64,000 nt of DNA from contig CM060961.1 of assembly GCA_030765045.1 (NCBI GenBank), positions 36,655,805-36,719,804 of the forward strand, read 5' to 3'. Under the pieces are notes generated by a model. That model was given only the letters and a program-made list of their open reading frames with translations, did not search any database and had not been told where the DNA came from. The stretch comes from Tenodera sinensis. Lineage: Eukaryota; Arthropoda; Insecta; Mantodea; Mantidae. Numbering within the stretch: position 1 is the first letter of the stretch; each line of letters starts with the position of its first letter. This document shows, in pieces, positions 1 through 13,554 of this stretch. Position numbers and translations under genes: made by a program.

Positions 1-720
<720 letters not shown>

Positions 721-822
721 GTGACAATATGATAAGGAGCATATTGTGCCAAATGGCAAGTCTAATTACCTTTATTCTGTCACTTTATTTTTCTTCTATG
801 ACTGAAGCACGAAATCACAGTC

Positions 823-870
823 ACATTCTCCCAGCACTGACCGTAGACACACTTAAAACTAACTGCTAAC
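823..870 (+). repeat. Short interspersed repeat C, copy 1
   Basis: This matches 13147-13190 closely: both read CATTCTC-C/T-CAGCACTGACC, then a run ending in ACTTAAAAC-T/C-AACT. A weaker relative of the wider unit (the phrase GACGATTAAATGTCTACAA) is present near 7950 and 13120. It is an old dispersed repeat of unknown class. Confidence 0.6.
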
Positions 871-939
871 AGCCGTGTCGTTCAACACTTAACATAAAAG
901 TGGCTTCCTTCGCCGTCAGTACTTTCTATATAGGCCAGA

Positions 940-1140
940 AAGACGTAGCACGGATTTTTTTTCGAAATCCGCCTTTTCTCTACACATCTCTTATAAACAA
1001 ACCAGCACCTGAAAGTTTCGCGACAATCTGGACATGCTATGTTCTGCGCACAAATTACACCATCTACTCGCCGCATAGTGGTGTGAGGTAGCTTCACCTT
1101 GGTTATTTCTTTGGCGGCGGCCGCTGGCCGGCGTTACAAT
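940..1140 (+). repeat. Interspersed repeat A, copy 1 (NotI-bearing)
   Basis: Homologous over about 200 bp to 8270-8475 in the same orientation. Shared blocks include GAAAGTTTCGCGA, a GTGGT-G/A-TGAGGTAGC block, and GCGGCCGC followed by GGC and CGGCGT-T/C-ACAATAT. The copies are clearly diverged. On the minus strand both give short matching peptides (PHTT followed by a similar tail), but stops and gaps make coding unlikely. Class unknown. Confidence 0.7.
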
Positions 1141-3261
1141 ATGCACATTGTGTTAGTAATACACCGGAGATATCAGTATACCAGTGATACCCAATCTTTG
1201 GAGAAACAGAAAAGGAGGGGATGGATTTGCCTCTACCTATTTTTCGTCGAGCTATGACGCATTCATTCATGGGACTCGAAAGACCTCTAATGTTTGGTTA
1301 CCAGAATGAGTGAAAGGGAAATGCTTCATGCACAAAAAGGAGGTGGGGTAAAGCGACAAGGTGACGTCAGTCCCGCATAAGAGATAGCGTTGAATATCGC
1401 TGCTCCACTTCCAGGATTTTCTAGGTCTCTAGATATATGTTGGCAAGGATAGTCAGTTCACCGATTTTCCCGTCTCTCCATTTGCATTCATTCGGTCAGT
1501 TTAGGGTTATAGAGCTGACGTGGACAATGGTGCCGCTCACTTATGAGAATTTTCTTCACCGTAACTGCTGTTCTTGGTCTTGGATGCCGTTGTGGTCGCC
1601 TCCCTTCTGGGAGTGTCAAACCCCGTGTGGGCTGGAAGAATAACCTCCAGCTCACGTTAGGGACCCTCACGCTGACTCGCGACCTTAGCTGGTTCCGGCA
1701 CATTCCACAGAGTATACGGCCCACTCTATTGTTATCTTGTCTACTCGCTGGCAGTGGTTTGAAGGCCCTGTCACTATAAGAATACTCTACAGAGTGCTCT
1801 ACAATCTACATAACACAGATGTGGGAATAAGTTTTTATTTTTAAGATATTCAAAGTAAAAACTATAGCCTTTGCAGACGAATAGAATCCAGTAACTGACA
1901 GTTGACATTCACGGTCATAAAGCCTAGTGTTGAGCGGGTTATTCATCGGTAGTAAGTGAGCAGCACAATCACGTGATCCCGCCGGGCCACAAAATGACTG
2001 CTCGATTAAATCCGTACTTAACCTAATTTATGACCAGTCTTTTACCCTCCAAGGATCGGCCGATGAGGGTAGCAGCATTTTCTCGCCCTGCTGGGTTGAA
2101 CGACCGCTGCAGTTGCTATGGTAACGACATGTACTCAAATAAATTGCTCTGTCACAAAGTATTCAATGAGTTCTGTAGTGTATTTTTAGAACAGAATAAG
2201 CCTCATAATCTCTACAGTTGAGCGTTTTCTGTCGTGAATGTATGCACCAAGGGAGTTAGGTGTCGCAGGCGGCAATATCGAGAAGAATAAATCGATACTT
2301 GATGTCACCTTGTTTCGATACTCTGGAAGTGTGTGAAATTGAGACGAGTGGCATAAAAGCGAATAATGTCTCGAGAGTACGGTTACCTACATCATTCATT
2401 TTATTATCGTAGCACATAAAGGTGCTATTTCTTTGCAGCACTGCAAACTTCGCTCATCTTGGGGAGGTGCATTATATGTACGGGACCATCCGCAGGAAAA
2501 AGCGACTGATCTAATTTGCTCCAATTTCGAATGTCGAATGGTTTTATGTTTATTCGCAAACACGGAAATGGGCTTTGGGAATGAGGAGGACGGGGAAATG
2601 ACTCCGGATATTACGGCTAAATGTTTGGGCGAAATAACTGCGGCTGGAGTAAAGTGATGTATGGTACTTTTTGTGGACTCTAAAAAGTAAACTCTACAAA
2701 ATATCAGTTTTTACGTTCTGAACCGCCTGTCCGTAGTAGCCATCGAACGTATTGTATTTAGCCAAAATTACACATCGAGACTTGAGGGAAATAAACGTTT
2801 GATGAACACAGAAGGTACAAAGAATGCCTAAGATGGCATTTTATATGTTTTTTATATCTTTTTATGGGGTCTTTTGAGGCGTGTTTAACTTGCCTATCGC
2901 AGAGTGTAGAGCTCATCAAGTTTTCCTTTTATATTTTAACCACTTCAAAGGCCTGTCCTGCACTATCTGATAAGGTATGACTACCAATCATGATAAGAGG
3001 TCTGTATGACAAACTGAATGCACTCACTAACTCTTTCTCTTTTAGTCAATATGTTATTTTGTAACCTTTGTTCTGGTTATTAGTTAAGATTAAGGTACTC
3101 TTTGTGACTATTTAGCATAAGAAGTGACCCTCCTTGCACTGTAACCTAAAGTAACCAATGAAATGGCCACAGCTTCGAAATAATATGATAGATGTGACAT
3201 TTTCTATACACTCTTTGAAGCTACAGTAAATAAAGAAAGTACTCTCTGAATGCAAAACAAA
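1141..3261. other. No gene seen
   Basis: Non-repetitive AT-rich sequence with a moderately GC-rich patch at 1540-1720. Open frames here (for example 1543-1779) overlap on both strands and show no recognisable domain. Confidence 0.5.
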
Positions 3262-3580
3262 GCATTTTTTGGTACAGATCTATGTATGTGTGTGCGCGCG
3301 AGTCCCTTTTGTCAACAGAGTAAGTCAAAAACTAATTATATTTAATATCAAACTTGCTATTTAGGTTCAGCGTTTTCCAAGAATGGCACACAAAATTTTG
3401 AAAAAAAAAATCACTCATGCGCAACTTCCTTTTACATATATTTATTTTGATTTCTTAAAACGGCTCTGACAACTTTGATTAAATTACTATACGTTTAAGA
3501 AACTTTCACGGCAAACGAAAGGCACGTTTGAAATTGTCTGAGAATAGAATATTGAGAATATTGGTGTTGCATGTTTGGAA
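3262..3580 (+). mobile_element. Hairpin-end repeat, old diverged copy
   Basis: It retains the order of landmarks of the family seen at 10347-11218: a TGTGTGTG run, a block like GTCAAAAACTAA, the phrase AAAATTTTGAAAAAA, and CGGCTCTGACAACTTTGATT followed by a weakened ATACGTTTAAGAAA. Both termini are missing. Assignment rests on the order of blocks, as identity is low. Confidence 0.55.
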
Positions 3581-4224
3581 CATGAATTAGATATACATAC
3601 TATTCAAATTTTAGAATTTAATGTTTACAGCATGACAGAGAGAGAGAGAGAGAGATGGAGGGAGGGAGGGAGGGAAGGAGAGCAGTTTTCGTTGATATGC
3701 TAGTGTATTAATTAACACTTCAGGGGTTACCAGTCATGTGATATTTTCGAAATGTCGAAAACTTTTATAAATATTACATGGCAGGTAACCCATAAAACTT
3801 GTATAATTATCGCCGTGAAAGCTTCAAATGCTACACTATGCTACTCTAGTCTATACTTTTAGAGTTATCATAGTTGTGAATTGTAAATTCTTTTACAACT
3901 TCAAATTATAAACGTACTGCTCAATGCAATAAATACTTTGTTTTCGTTGGTTATGTACGAACAAAGGCAGCTTAGTGTTGTATTTTCAGAATGGAAATTA
4001 CCAGGCAGGTGCTGTAACCATTAAGCTACTGTGGCAATCTGCCAGAATGACATTAACCGATTCCTATTTCTCCCGGTAAACCACAAAGGCAGTCTCACAT
4101 CAGACACACTTACCTACCTCAATGACGACTTACTATTGTAAGTACTTAACTTTTAGATGTTAATTATGTATGCCAACAAACTTACTGTTGGTATTTTTAA
4201 ACACACAAGGCGTGTGTGGGCAAT
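3581..4224. other. No gene seen; short GA/GGGA tract
   Basis: A purine microsatellite (GAGAGA then GGAGGGAGGG) lies at 3637-3682. The rest is unremarkable AT-rich sequence. Confidence 0.5.
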
Positions 4225-4302
4225 GTTTGAGAGGCAGAATCGGAACTGAAAAACTCCCATCTATAGCACTAAATTTTTCAGGTCCGATTCTACCTCTCAA
4301 AC
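4225..4302. repeat. Near-perfect hairpin with 29-bp arms
   Basis: Arms 4225-4253 and 4274-4302 are reverse complements at 27 of 29 positions, separated by a 20-base loop. The left arm starts GTTTGAGAGGCAGAATCGG. The arm length and loop size are like a microRNA precursor or the remnant of a small foldback element. No flanking direct repeat was found. Confidence 0.75.
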
Positions 4303-7300
4303 CCTATATTATTTTCAAACTTAAGGATTGGTGTGGAAAATTAGAAATATTAGGAGGGCATAGAAGTGAAAGATTGATGTATCAAATAGAAAACCAAGCC
4401 TTTGCTTTTATTCAAGCCCTTCAGCAACGAATACATATCAATATCAGTTCGCTGCCGTATTTTAAAAAATAATTTCAAATGGCACTCCTGTATTGCTACA
4501 TACACACATCAAAACATATAGAAAGATATAAATATTGATGTTACATAAAAAAACGTAAACGATGGGGATGTTATACTTATAATAAGACTAAATGTAGCGT
4601 GAATAAACTGTTGATACGACGCCGATGCCGATGATAACAATAACACCGTGGTCTGCAGTAGCTTTAGCGTGCTTTCTGAACTGCCCTGTTGCTTTATTTT
4701 CTACAACATTTTATATTTATAAAAAGAACAACAAATTAATGCACAGCCGCATTGCAGAACAAATGCATATATCAATTTTTGCATGCAAGTCGACGCTTCG
4801 CATTGAAAGCGCTTCGTTTTAATTTTATTTTTGAGGCCGCGAAAAACAATTTGGAGCGCTAATAAAAAGTAACAGCAGTTGCTAGGGCATGCGCATGCGC
4901 AATGAGGGTTACCGGACCGTTAATGTCTCCCGCGCGCTCTCTCTGTCTCGCCTAATTAATTATTGTGTAATAGACTCCTCTGCATGAATGATGCCAGTTG
5001 CCATTTCCTTGCTGGCTTTGATGATATCTTCTCTTGCGCAATGTAGCGCGCGATTTGCCTCTAACGTGGCGTTCATCTAATGTTCAAGATCAGTCGCCAT
5101 GACAGTTTAACACCAGAGTTGTATTCCACACCATAACCATACGTAGCTAGGTACTAGTTGCAAGGAGATGGCTATATACGTCACACACAACTTGTGCTTC
5201 TGTATATTGTCTGCCCAAACTATACACCAAGTCTTACAACTAACTCATGTCTGTTGACAAAAACCTAATTTACGCTGATATTATACAGACAGAAACTTTC
5301 TGAATACAGTAGAATTATTAGAATAAGTTATTCATAAAAAATAATCATTGCATTGTCTTAAGGAGACCAGTTTGGCGGCATAATTTACCTTTTTTTTTTT
5401 TTCTCTACATATTGTTTGATTGTAACAAGATGGAGATTAATATTCTTCCATCCATTTTGCTTCTCCATACAATCATCTTATTTATGTTATTTATCACTTC
5501 ACTAACAAACAGAATAGCTGTGACTATGAAAATAAATTATACCTTCTGGATTGAGAAATTAGTGTAAATGTAATAATTCAGATAGATTCAGGAGTGTGTA
5601 ACATATCTGTTTTATTATTTTAGTTACTTCTGATTTAAAGTCAGTTGATGTGAGTGAAATCCTTTGATTTCTAAAGATAAGAGCACGCGGATTAAGTCAC
5701 AATCCTGCGGCGTTCATCTCATTATCTCCAAAACAGCTAAAAATCTTTCGCTGCTTGTAATAACAGGGAAAAAGGCAGCATTTCCGTCTAAATTAAACCC
5801 TTAAGCGAACATCGTGAGAGAATATGGGCAAATAAACTGGTGGAAAGTTATTTTGCTACAAAAATATCTTCAAACTCAAAGCCTCTTGAATCAAACATCA
5901 CCTACACTATGAGTATTAAACCAAATGCTTCATCTTAGATAGCTCAATGACCTTGTGCACTTTCTTCTAAGAACCAGAATCTCTTAGGAAAATATGAAGC
6001 ATGACTGTTGCATGTCTTTTGCCAATTGTTGTGACGTTGGTATTCCTTACATAAGTTGTTGAAAATGAAACGATACTTTCTCGATACTCGATGTCGACTT
6101 ATCAAATCTGCACTCTATTGCTGTGAAAAATGTCTATAAGCAACGGCTGTTTATAATACATAATTTTAATTTACTTATGGTTTATGTTGCATACCTTGGT
6201 TAATGACGTGCAAGTGTTAAAACTAAGGCTTTATTTTGTATAGTTCTAAAGCGATTTAACAGTAAAGACATATTTATAATAACCGGTGAAACTTCAGAAG
6301 GCCTTCCTTGCCAAAAATACAGCTAAGATTATTTCATATGCTTCATAAGTAGTTCGATTTTACAGTTTTATCAGCTTCTGGTACTGTATTATTGGCTAAA
6401 ATAGTCGAACTAACTAAATACCTCGAATTTACAAAACTAAGAACGAAAATTACGGGGAAAAGCATAATTTACCTTGGTTAAAATACTTAATACTTACGTG
6501 AAACATTTAATAAACACGTCACACAGTACTGATTCAATACAAAAGAAGTTCTAATAACACTACAAAGTTTTAAAATTATTTATTAACTAAGTAATCATGT
6601 GAGGTATTCCATAGATTAAGCCATAATTATGGAGTTGTTACATTATCAACCACGACTAGCAAAATACAGGGTGTTGGGGTATGATTGCGCCGAATCGCGT
6701 GATGGTAGATTCAAATCTACCAAATAATGAAATCTAGTAACAAATTCCTCTATAGTGAAAGGTAAATGATATTGTTATCATATCACCCCTAGAAATGTGG
6801 TTTCCCCTGTATTTGTTATCAGCTACTACAAGTAGCGAGGGGAGGACTGGTATCCTTCAAGCTTTCCGAGCAGTGCTGGCGAGAACTGAGCATGTACCCT
6901 TATTGCCAACATACCCGACCTTCCACTTTGGGCGCTTGTAAACAGCATGTCCACAGATTTATTCAAATAGATACGCTGAAATCCAAATATGTACTATGAT
7001 TTTGTGCTAAATGATCCATTTTATCAACAATTGGAACAAACACGGACAACTCATCCTTATATATATGCAACCATGCACTATAAAGGAAAATGGTAGATAA
7101 GTTATTTTCAGCTTAACATAAAGGTGTTGCCGTTAAAGTCTGCGTACTCACCTTGTATAGTGAAAAAATAACAGCAAAGAAATAAAAAATGACAGCAAAG
7201 AAATTGTAATTGACTGTCAGCACAGTTGACACAATCTACAGCTCTTCATACCCTTGCACCAGACAGCGGTTCCGTCCGATCAACCTTGACACGTGCGTAA

Positions 7301-8269
7301 AACAGGCTAATTTCGGTCTCCTTGGATAACTTTGGCCATTAGGTTGTTGAACTTTATTTTTTATTCTACTATCTAGAATATTAAATTTGTAACGATTTCG
7401 TAGAATTTATTGTGCAGCCAATGGAGCGCATTAGTTCCAAAGGTGCTTTAGCTGCATCCTGGTGTGTAAAGTAGGCATCAGTAACAGCTGATGAAGCTTT
7501 AAAGAAAAGAAAATGCCCATTTAGTGCTGCATTTGTGTATTTTTAACTCAAATTTCGTTCTATGGATTAAACAATGCATTTCTAGCAGCTAAAGTAAGCA
7601 GAAGCTAGCAGAACTTTGTTTTTCTACTATATCTTTTTCGTGGCCGAAGTTAAGCTGTTTTCTAGAATGTTTTGGCCATATTTCAATATTTTATATAATA
7701 CCTACACAATAACATATCAATTATTTTCAATAGACATTAGGGACATCGGGAAATCTTCTCAAATTTAAATAGGAATTTAAGTTAACATCTTCATACCAAA
7801 ATAAATTGTCAAAAACGTTTTTAAAAAGGGTCGAAATTACCTCGTACTACGGTACTTCAATCTTTCAGTTCTAATTTCTCTGTCTCACAAACTGTTGCCT
7901 TCGATAATCACACTCAATAAAATTGCTTCTCACAACAAACTGTGACGCGACGATTAAATGTCTACAACTGTGTGTAATAGCTAATAGCTGTCTTCTTCAA
8001 GAATTACCGACTCCGAAGACGTGCCCTCTCTAAGCACCGCACTCGCTTATGTTAGCGAGAAAGAGGCATAGTGGAGGCCATATTGACAACCGATGCTTCA
8101 TTTGCAAGAGTTACAACACTTACTCAATGCTTACTTAACCTCATACCACAGCAAATAATTAGGGAATACAACAAGGCTTTAAAAGGGAATGACCATTACA
8201 AGGAAGGCTTTCCACAGCCTTGCTAGACAAGGTTAGTGGAAGAAGTGCCAAGTTAAAATTCTTACACTA
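4303..8269. other. No gene seen
   Basis: Four kilobases of AT-rich sequence without a recognised domain. A small CpG-rich patch near 4880-4940 contains alternating GCATGCGCATGCGC. No frame is longer than about 65 codons after 4472. Confidence 0.5.
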
Positions 8270-8475
8270 GAGCTATGATTTTTCTGCAAATTCGCCTTTT
8301 CAGGAACTTCTCGTAAATAAGCCGGCCGTCGAAAGTTTCGCGAACAGTTTGAAAGCGCCTTGTTCTGCCGTACTCAGTCTCTGTTCCGGCGGCTCCATTG
8401 TCGTTTACTTGCCCCGCAGTGGTATGAGGTAGCCTGACCTTGAGAAGAGCGGCCGCAACCGGCGTCACAATATCT
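8270..8475 (+). repeat. Interspersed repeat A, copy 2 (NotI-bearing)
   Basis: Second copy of the repeat at 940-1140, in the same orientation, again with GAAAGTTTCGCGA and a GCGGCCGC site near its right end, ending CGGCGTCACAATATC. The divergence indicates an old family. Confidence 0.7.
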
Positions 8476-9652
8476 TAAAGAAAATAACTGGTGTGCAACT
8501 TAGGAACGCTGGCAAACTTAAGAAGATATTATAGATTAATCAAAATAATAAGACAACAATTTAAACAATACAAAAAGCGAATGCTTTTAGTACAAAGAAG
8601 AGCTGGTAAGGTTCGGGGATTCTACGTAAATCGCCTTACAAATTCCAGAATATGCTGTGTATACAAAGTACTTTTCTAAGAATGTGTTGTTATGAGAGGA
8701 TCCTAAAACCTGTATTTTCTGTGACATTTCTATTTCCCTTTGAATGTATTTAGTTCCCTGCTAAGGTGGGAGGTAGAGAGTCCGTACCAGATATCATTGC
8801 TGTTTTCCTTGAAATTAAGCAGCATTTCAAAGCAGGCAGTTCAAGGTTCGTTTAAAGCAAACCTGTTTTCACTTTTCAAAGGTTCCTTAGCAACACATTA
8901 CCAGGAATAAGGTCATGAAAATGAAAACCTGCGTGCTCAGCTTTCTTTTTCCCTTTGTTAATGAACTTTCCTCAGCAACATTTGTTATTTTATATGTCTA
9001 GAATGTAATATTAATAACGGAAAGGATTTTTGCTTTTGACCTGCGTTAAGATTTCACTTAACTGCCGTAGCAAAAACTTAGAACTGAATATCTGTTCGCA
9101 AGATGTAGTGTGCTAATTAAAATTCAGGTCACGAGTCGTTTCAGCAAGCGAACAACTTGTGTCATTAGCACAACTTTTGAACGTGTTCCCGTTCACAATG
9201 TTTCTCAACCTGTAGCAACTTGTCGCCACAATGGAGTAGAAGAAATGTTACATTTGTAAAGGAAACATGCTCTTTTGCATGGCTAACACGAGTTGCATCT
9301 GAACAACCCAAGAATTGAATACATCTTCATCATCATCTTCATTCCAGAGATTAGGCTGTTCCGTCCTCAGCTCTTCATTGGGCATCCTACATATCTTGAG
9401 GTTTATAAATATACAGGATCCGAGGTTCACTATCCTCATTATTTCCCTATGTTCCCTCCAACTGTTATTATTTTCTTCAATTTTGTCACTTAAAAAATTT
9501 TTAGTTCTTCACGTATATCTACATTTAGATATCTTCTTGTACAGACTTTAACACTGCTCATAAATCTCATTTCTGCAGTCTGTATCTTACTTCTGTCCTT
9601 CTGTCCTCAAATCCATGATTCACTTCCATGTTAACAAAACTGGTTCTGCCAG
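8476..9652. other. No gene seen
   Basis: No domain or repeat recognised. Short overlapping frames at 9248-9551 occur on both strands and carry no recognisable motif. Confidence 0.5.
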
Positions 9653-10182
9653 TCTCAAGAATGGAAGCCTAGGCAGATTTAAATGAGTGATAAGGTTACA
9701 ATTGTTGTATGTACGAAGCCCGAGCGATTCCGCGGGCTGATGCCTATCTTACCATGAAGTGCTCTAAAGTTAGCCAATGGAAATCGCTTCCTTGGTGTCG
9801 CCCACGCATAAACAAATGCAACGCAATACACACTCGTCTTGAATCGAGCCGAGAGAACGCACCTGCAATTTGGGATTTCTACGTAAGCTGACGCGTATAT
9901 ATTTTTCGGCGGTCACCAAAGGATGACGAAGTTCAAATATTATAACGTTGCAGTTGAAGTTACAAAGCTACATTATATTTAAATATCGTCGGCAGTTCTC
10001 TACAAATCTGGAAATTTGCAAATTAAGTTAAATGTTGGTTAATTCTTCGTTTGATTCCATTCCTACCATAACTCACGCATACCCTGCAGATTAGGACCTC
10101 TTGCTAGAGCTAGTCCGGACACCAAACGCGAGATGTTATAGATCTTAAAGGCGACGTCTTCGACTTAGACGAACATTTGCCT
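9653..10182 (+). repeat. Interspersed repeat B, plus copy (~530 bp)
   Basis: Aligns end to end with the reverse complement of 33711-34244. It begins AGTCTCAAGAATGGAA and runs to a block GGCGACGTCTTCGAC followed by AACATTTGC. Divergence by eye is around a tenth of positions. A 60-codon frame is open in both copies, but the base differences within it nearly all change amino acids, so it is not under protein constraint. Both copies end without clear inverted repeats. Class unknown. Confidence 0.85.
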
Positions 10183-10346
10183 CATACTTCATACAAGCAT
10201 TACAAGCAAAAACATTTTAGGGACCATGGAATGAAATATCCCCCCTCTAATAGGTGAGTGTTAGACAAAATAATAAGCTGTGACGAATCATTTGTTAAAC
10301 ACTTACGGAATTCATTACTGGCAGAGTAATCTTGTGGTTGCTGTAC

Positions 10347-11218
10347 ATTTTTACTTTCTCTACTGGTAAGTAGGGGAAGTATTGTATTCCACCCAAAAAT
10401 TCGAAGTCGAGATTTCACCGGAAATACATGTTTTGAGGTCCCCTGAATCCAAAAAAAAGCATTTTTAGAAAAAGGTCCGTGTGTGTGTCTGTGTGTGTCT
10501 GTCAGTCTGTCAGTCTGTGGACAGCATAGCTCAAAAACGAAAAGTCGGTTAAAAACCAAAGTTGGTATTTAAGTTTAATGTCGTTCAAGGATGTGACACG
10601 AAGATTTTGAAGAAAATAGCCCCACCCTAAACTACCCTTTACATGGAAAATTTTTCGAAAATTTTTATTTTCTTGAAAATGGCTCTAACGATTTTGATTA
10701 AAATGTCATATGTTTGAGATATTTTTATGACAAATGAAAGTATATCTTGAATTTTCTGGCTATAGCCCCTGTAGTCGTATTTACTCTGGACGACTTTTGC
10801 ATAACTGGTAAACTGTTAGAGATAGACCAAATTATACTATACAAAAAATGTAGATCTTGCTAAAATACACAATTTATGTCTCAATAAATTTTCTTGTAGG
10901 GTGAACCATTTCGGAGATATACCTTGTTATGTGTGTGAGTTTCGGAAAACTTGGAACTTTCGTGAAATGGGTCATCGTTGTTCATTTTTTTATATGTTAC
11001 GTGTACAAAGAGAACGGAATTTCAAAGCTTTAAAAGATTTGATTATCGCACAAAGCCTACTGTATCCCAATATTCCCCTTGCACCTACAAGGAAATAAGC
11101 AATAAGATAATTTGTACAAATGTTTATTTTAACTAACACGAAGAAGATATAGGAAGAAGAGTTTGTAAGAATGGTTAGTACAAGAGTAGAGAAAGTCATG
11201 TGAGTGCAACACATCAGA
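10347..11218 (+). mobile_element. Hairpin-end repeat, near-complete copy
   Basis: Reference copy of the most abundant family here. The left end is TTTTTACTTTCTCTACT, a short loop, then an inverted near-copy (AGTAGGGGAAGT), so the terminus folds into a ~12-bp hairpin. Internal landmarks follow: AAAAAGCATTTTTAGAAAAA, a GT-rich run, CAAAAACGAAAAGTCGG, GAAGATTTTGAAGAAAAT, CTGGCTATAGCC, GCATAACTGGTAAAC and TTTCGGAGATAT. The right end repeats the 12-mer (AGTAGAGAAAGT), then CATGTGAGTGCAACACATC. No transposase frame exists, so it is non-autonomous. Superfamily not identified. Confidence 0.85.
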
Positions 11219-11235
11219 TTTGTATTTATTTATTC

Positions 11236-12056
11236 CTTTTACTTTCTCTACCGCAATAGTAGAGGAAGTATTGTATTCCATTCAAACATTGGATGTCGAG
11301 ATTTCATCGCAAATATGTTTTGAGGACCCCTGAATCCAAAACAAAAAAAGCGTGTGTGTGTCAGTCTGGACAACGTAACTCAGAAACTTAAAGTCGGTTA
11401 AAAACCATAGTCGGTATTTAAGTTCAATGTCTTTCAAGGATGTGACATGAAGATTTTGAAAAAAAAATATCTCCACCATAAAGTACACTTTACATTACAA
11501 TTTTTCGAAAGTTTTTATTTTCTTACAAATGTCTAACGATTTTCATTAAAATTCCACAACTTTGAGATATTTTTATGCTAAATGAACTGCATATCTAGAA
11601 TTTTCTGGATATAGCCTATGTACTCCTATTTACTCTGGATTACTTTTGCATGTAAACCATAAGAGATAGACCAATCTTACTTTACAAAAAATGTAGATCT
11701 TGCCAAAACACACAATTTATGTCTAAGTAAATCTTTTTTGTAGCGTGAAACATTTCGGAGATATTCCTTGTTATTCGTGGGTGTTTTGGAGAACTTATAC
11801 TTCTGTCAAATGGAACGTAATTTTTTTATATGTTAATTGTGCAAAGAGAACGGGGTCTCAAAGGTTTAAAAGGTTTGACTATCGCTCACAGCCTACTGTA
11901 TTTTATTATTCCCCTTGAACCTACAAGGAAATAACCAATAAGATATGTTCTGCAGATGTTTATCTCAACTAACACGAAGAAGAAATAGGAATAAGAGTTT
12001 GTAAGAATGATTAGTACAAAAGTAACGTAATTTATATAAGTGCAATACCTTAGATA
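11236..12056 (+). mobile_element. Hairpin-end repeat, near-complete copy
   Basis: It lies directly after the previous copy with only ~17 bp between, in the same orientation. The left hairpin is well preserved: ACTTTCTCTAC, loop, GTAGAGGAAGTATTG. The right end is eroded (AAAGTAACGTAATTTATATAA in place of the usual GTAGAGAAAGT block). The pair is a head-to-tail dimer. Confidence 0.85.
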
Positions 12057-13146
12057 CTTTTTGTAATAAATTAAAAGACCCTTGTGTGAAATTCAATTCT
12101 ACCTACGTTTATAAACTCCAGATACTGGCGTAGAGAAACTAGTTACCGAGTAATTTTGGTGCACCCTGTATTTTTGTTAATGTAATTCCCGCGATCTGGG
12201 CTCACTGGGAACAAGCTGAGGTTGAAGGATACTGTTGTTTTCTTCCTCAACTAGAAGGATTAACTTGTAACCTAAGGCATCCATCCATCTCATCGTAAGA
12301 TGTCGGCAAATATTTGACGACATAACAAGAAAAAGTTTGTTTACAACTTAATGAGGCCCTTAACGTAACTTCCTGTGATTATTATTGGTAAACATTCTAT
12401 GGGAGGCCACGCTTGGCGATTTTCTTGAAGGATATTACAGTTTAAAAATGCCATAAATTTCTTAAAGGCTAAACCAATAATAGGTATTATATTTTCTAAA
12501 CGAATAGTAATTAAAAGTTGCAGAGGTAATTGAAAAGAGTTAAAGAATTTTGTTCTTTCACATCATGCGTAAATTTATTTGTACTCAACTTCAAAACATT
12601 AAGAAACATGGAATGTATACTTTGTGATACCCAAATTATAGATGCATAAAGTTAATCATTTAAAAATGATTTAAAATTATGATAATTTTCAATAAAAATG
12701 AATATGAAATTTCATAACTTTATCGGCGCCAAAGGACTGCATCAAAGGAACTCAGGCATTATTAGGCGGCATGAAGCATTGTTGCATCAACGTGTGACCT
12801 ACAAATAACTAATTCGGCTTAAAAATCGTTGCATCGACGATTGGCGAATCCTGCTTCTAATTTCATACTAATGTCTAGCAAAATAAATAATTGCTTCATT
12901 TCGTAGATATTTTGCAGAGTACGTGTTAACTATATAACAATGTGACAAAATGACACTGTGACATATCCCTCTTCTGGCACCAGGGTGACAGATTGACAAG
13001 TGCAGTTACTTTTTCTGTGGGTTTATTTCTCTTAAAAGCGAATCACAAAAACATAGTTCTCTATTTTATCATCCGTAACATAATCTTAGATGATTACACT
13101 GCAACAAACAACTCCGACGTGACGATTAAATGTCTACAAGTGTCTA
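12057..13146. other. No gene seen
   Basis: AT-rich sequence, with a phrase GTGCACCCTGTATTTTTG near 12159 that resembles the ends of mariner-like transposons. No coding signal. Confidence 0.45.
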
Positions 13147-13190
13147 CACATTCTCTCAGCACTGACCATACACATACTTAAAACCAACTA
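13147..13190 (+). repeat. Short interspersed repeat C, copy 2
   Basis: Partner of 823-870, matching over some 44 bp with a few substitutions. It abuts the SINE-like unit that follows. Confidence 0.6.
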
Positions 13191-13214
13191 CTGTTTTTTA
13201 TGAGACTACTGTCT

Positions 13215-13328
13215 CATTCAAGCTATGTGTGCTGACGTCACACCGGAACTAACGGTCTTCCCCTGGGATCGAATCTGGGCCGCCTTGGTGAGAGGTAAAC
13301 GGTCTAACCACTCGGCCACGGCACCGCC
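13215..13328 (-). repeat. tRNA-derived SINE head
   Basis: Read on the minus strand it starts GGCGGTGCCGTGGCCGAGTG, an A-box-like tRNA start, and has a B-box-like GATTCGATCCC about 45 bases on. The same head begins the full SINE at 37584-37915, so this is a truncated member of that family. It is not a functional tRNA: no acceptor stem closes. Confidence 0.75.
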
Positions 13329-13554
13329 CAAGATCCGTTCTCTATAAATGATATTACCTGCCTCCAAGATAATTGTCCAGTGATTTAAGCATATTTCACA
13401 AAGAATATAAGTTATGGTAAAATCGTAAAACTGAACTACTTATGTTGTACTTATTGTCGAAAAACAAATAAAATGAAAATATTACATAACATGAGGTTCA
13501 CTAGATATGTATTGAGACAGCAAAATATGAACAGTCACAGAAATGATTTGTTTA

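Noticed and set aside
4170..4472. 100-codon plus-strand frame around the hairpin
   Set aside because: No recognised domain, no codon bias, and the hairpin within it is better explained as structural.
9709..9891. 60-codon frame open in both copies of repeat B (9709-9891 and 34002-34184)
   Set aside because: Almost every base difference between copies changes an amino acid and the second copy lacks ATG, so it shows no protein constraint.
13215..13328. Possible functional tRNA gene
   Set aside because: Has A and B boxes but no closing acceptor stem, and the same head begins a full SINE at 37584.
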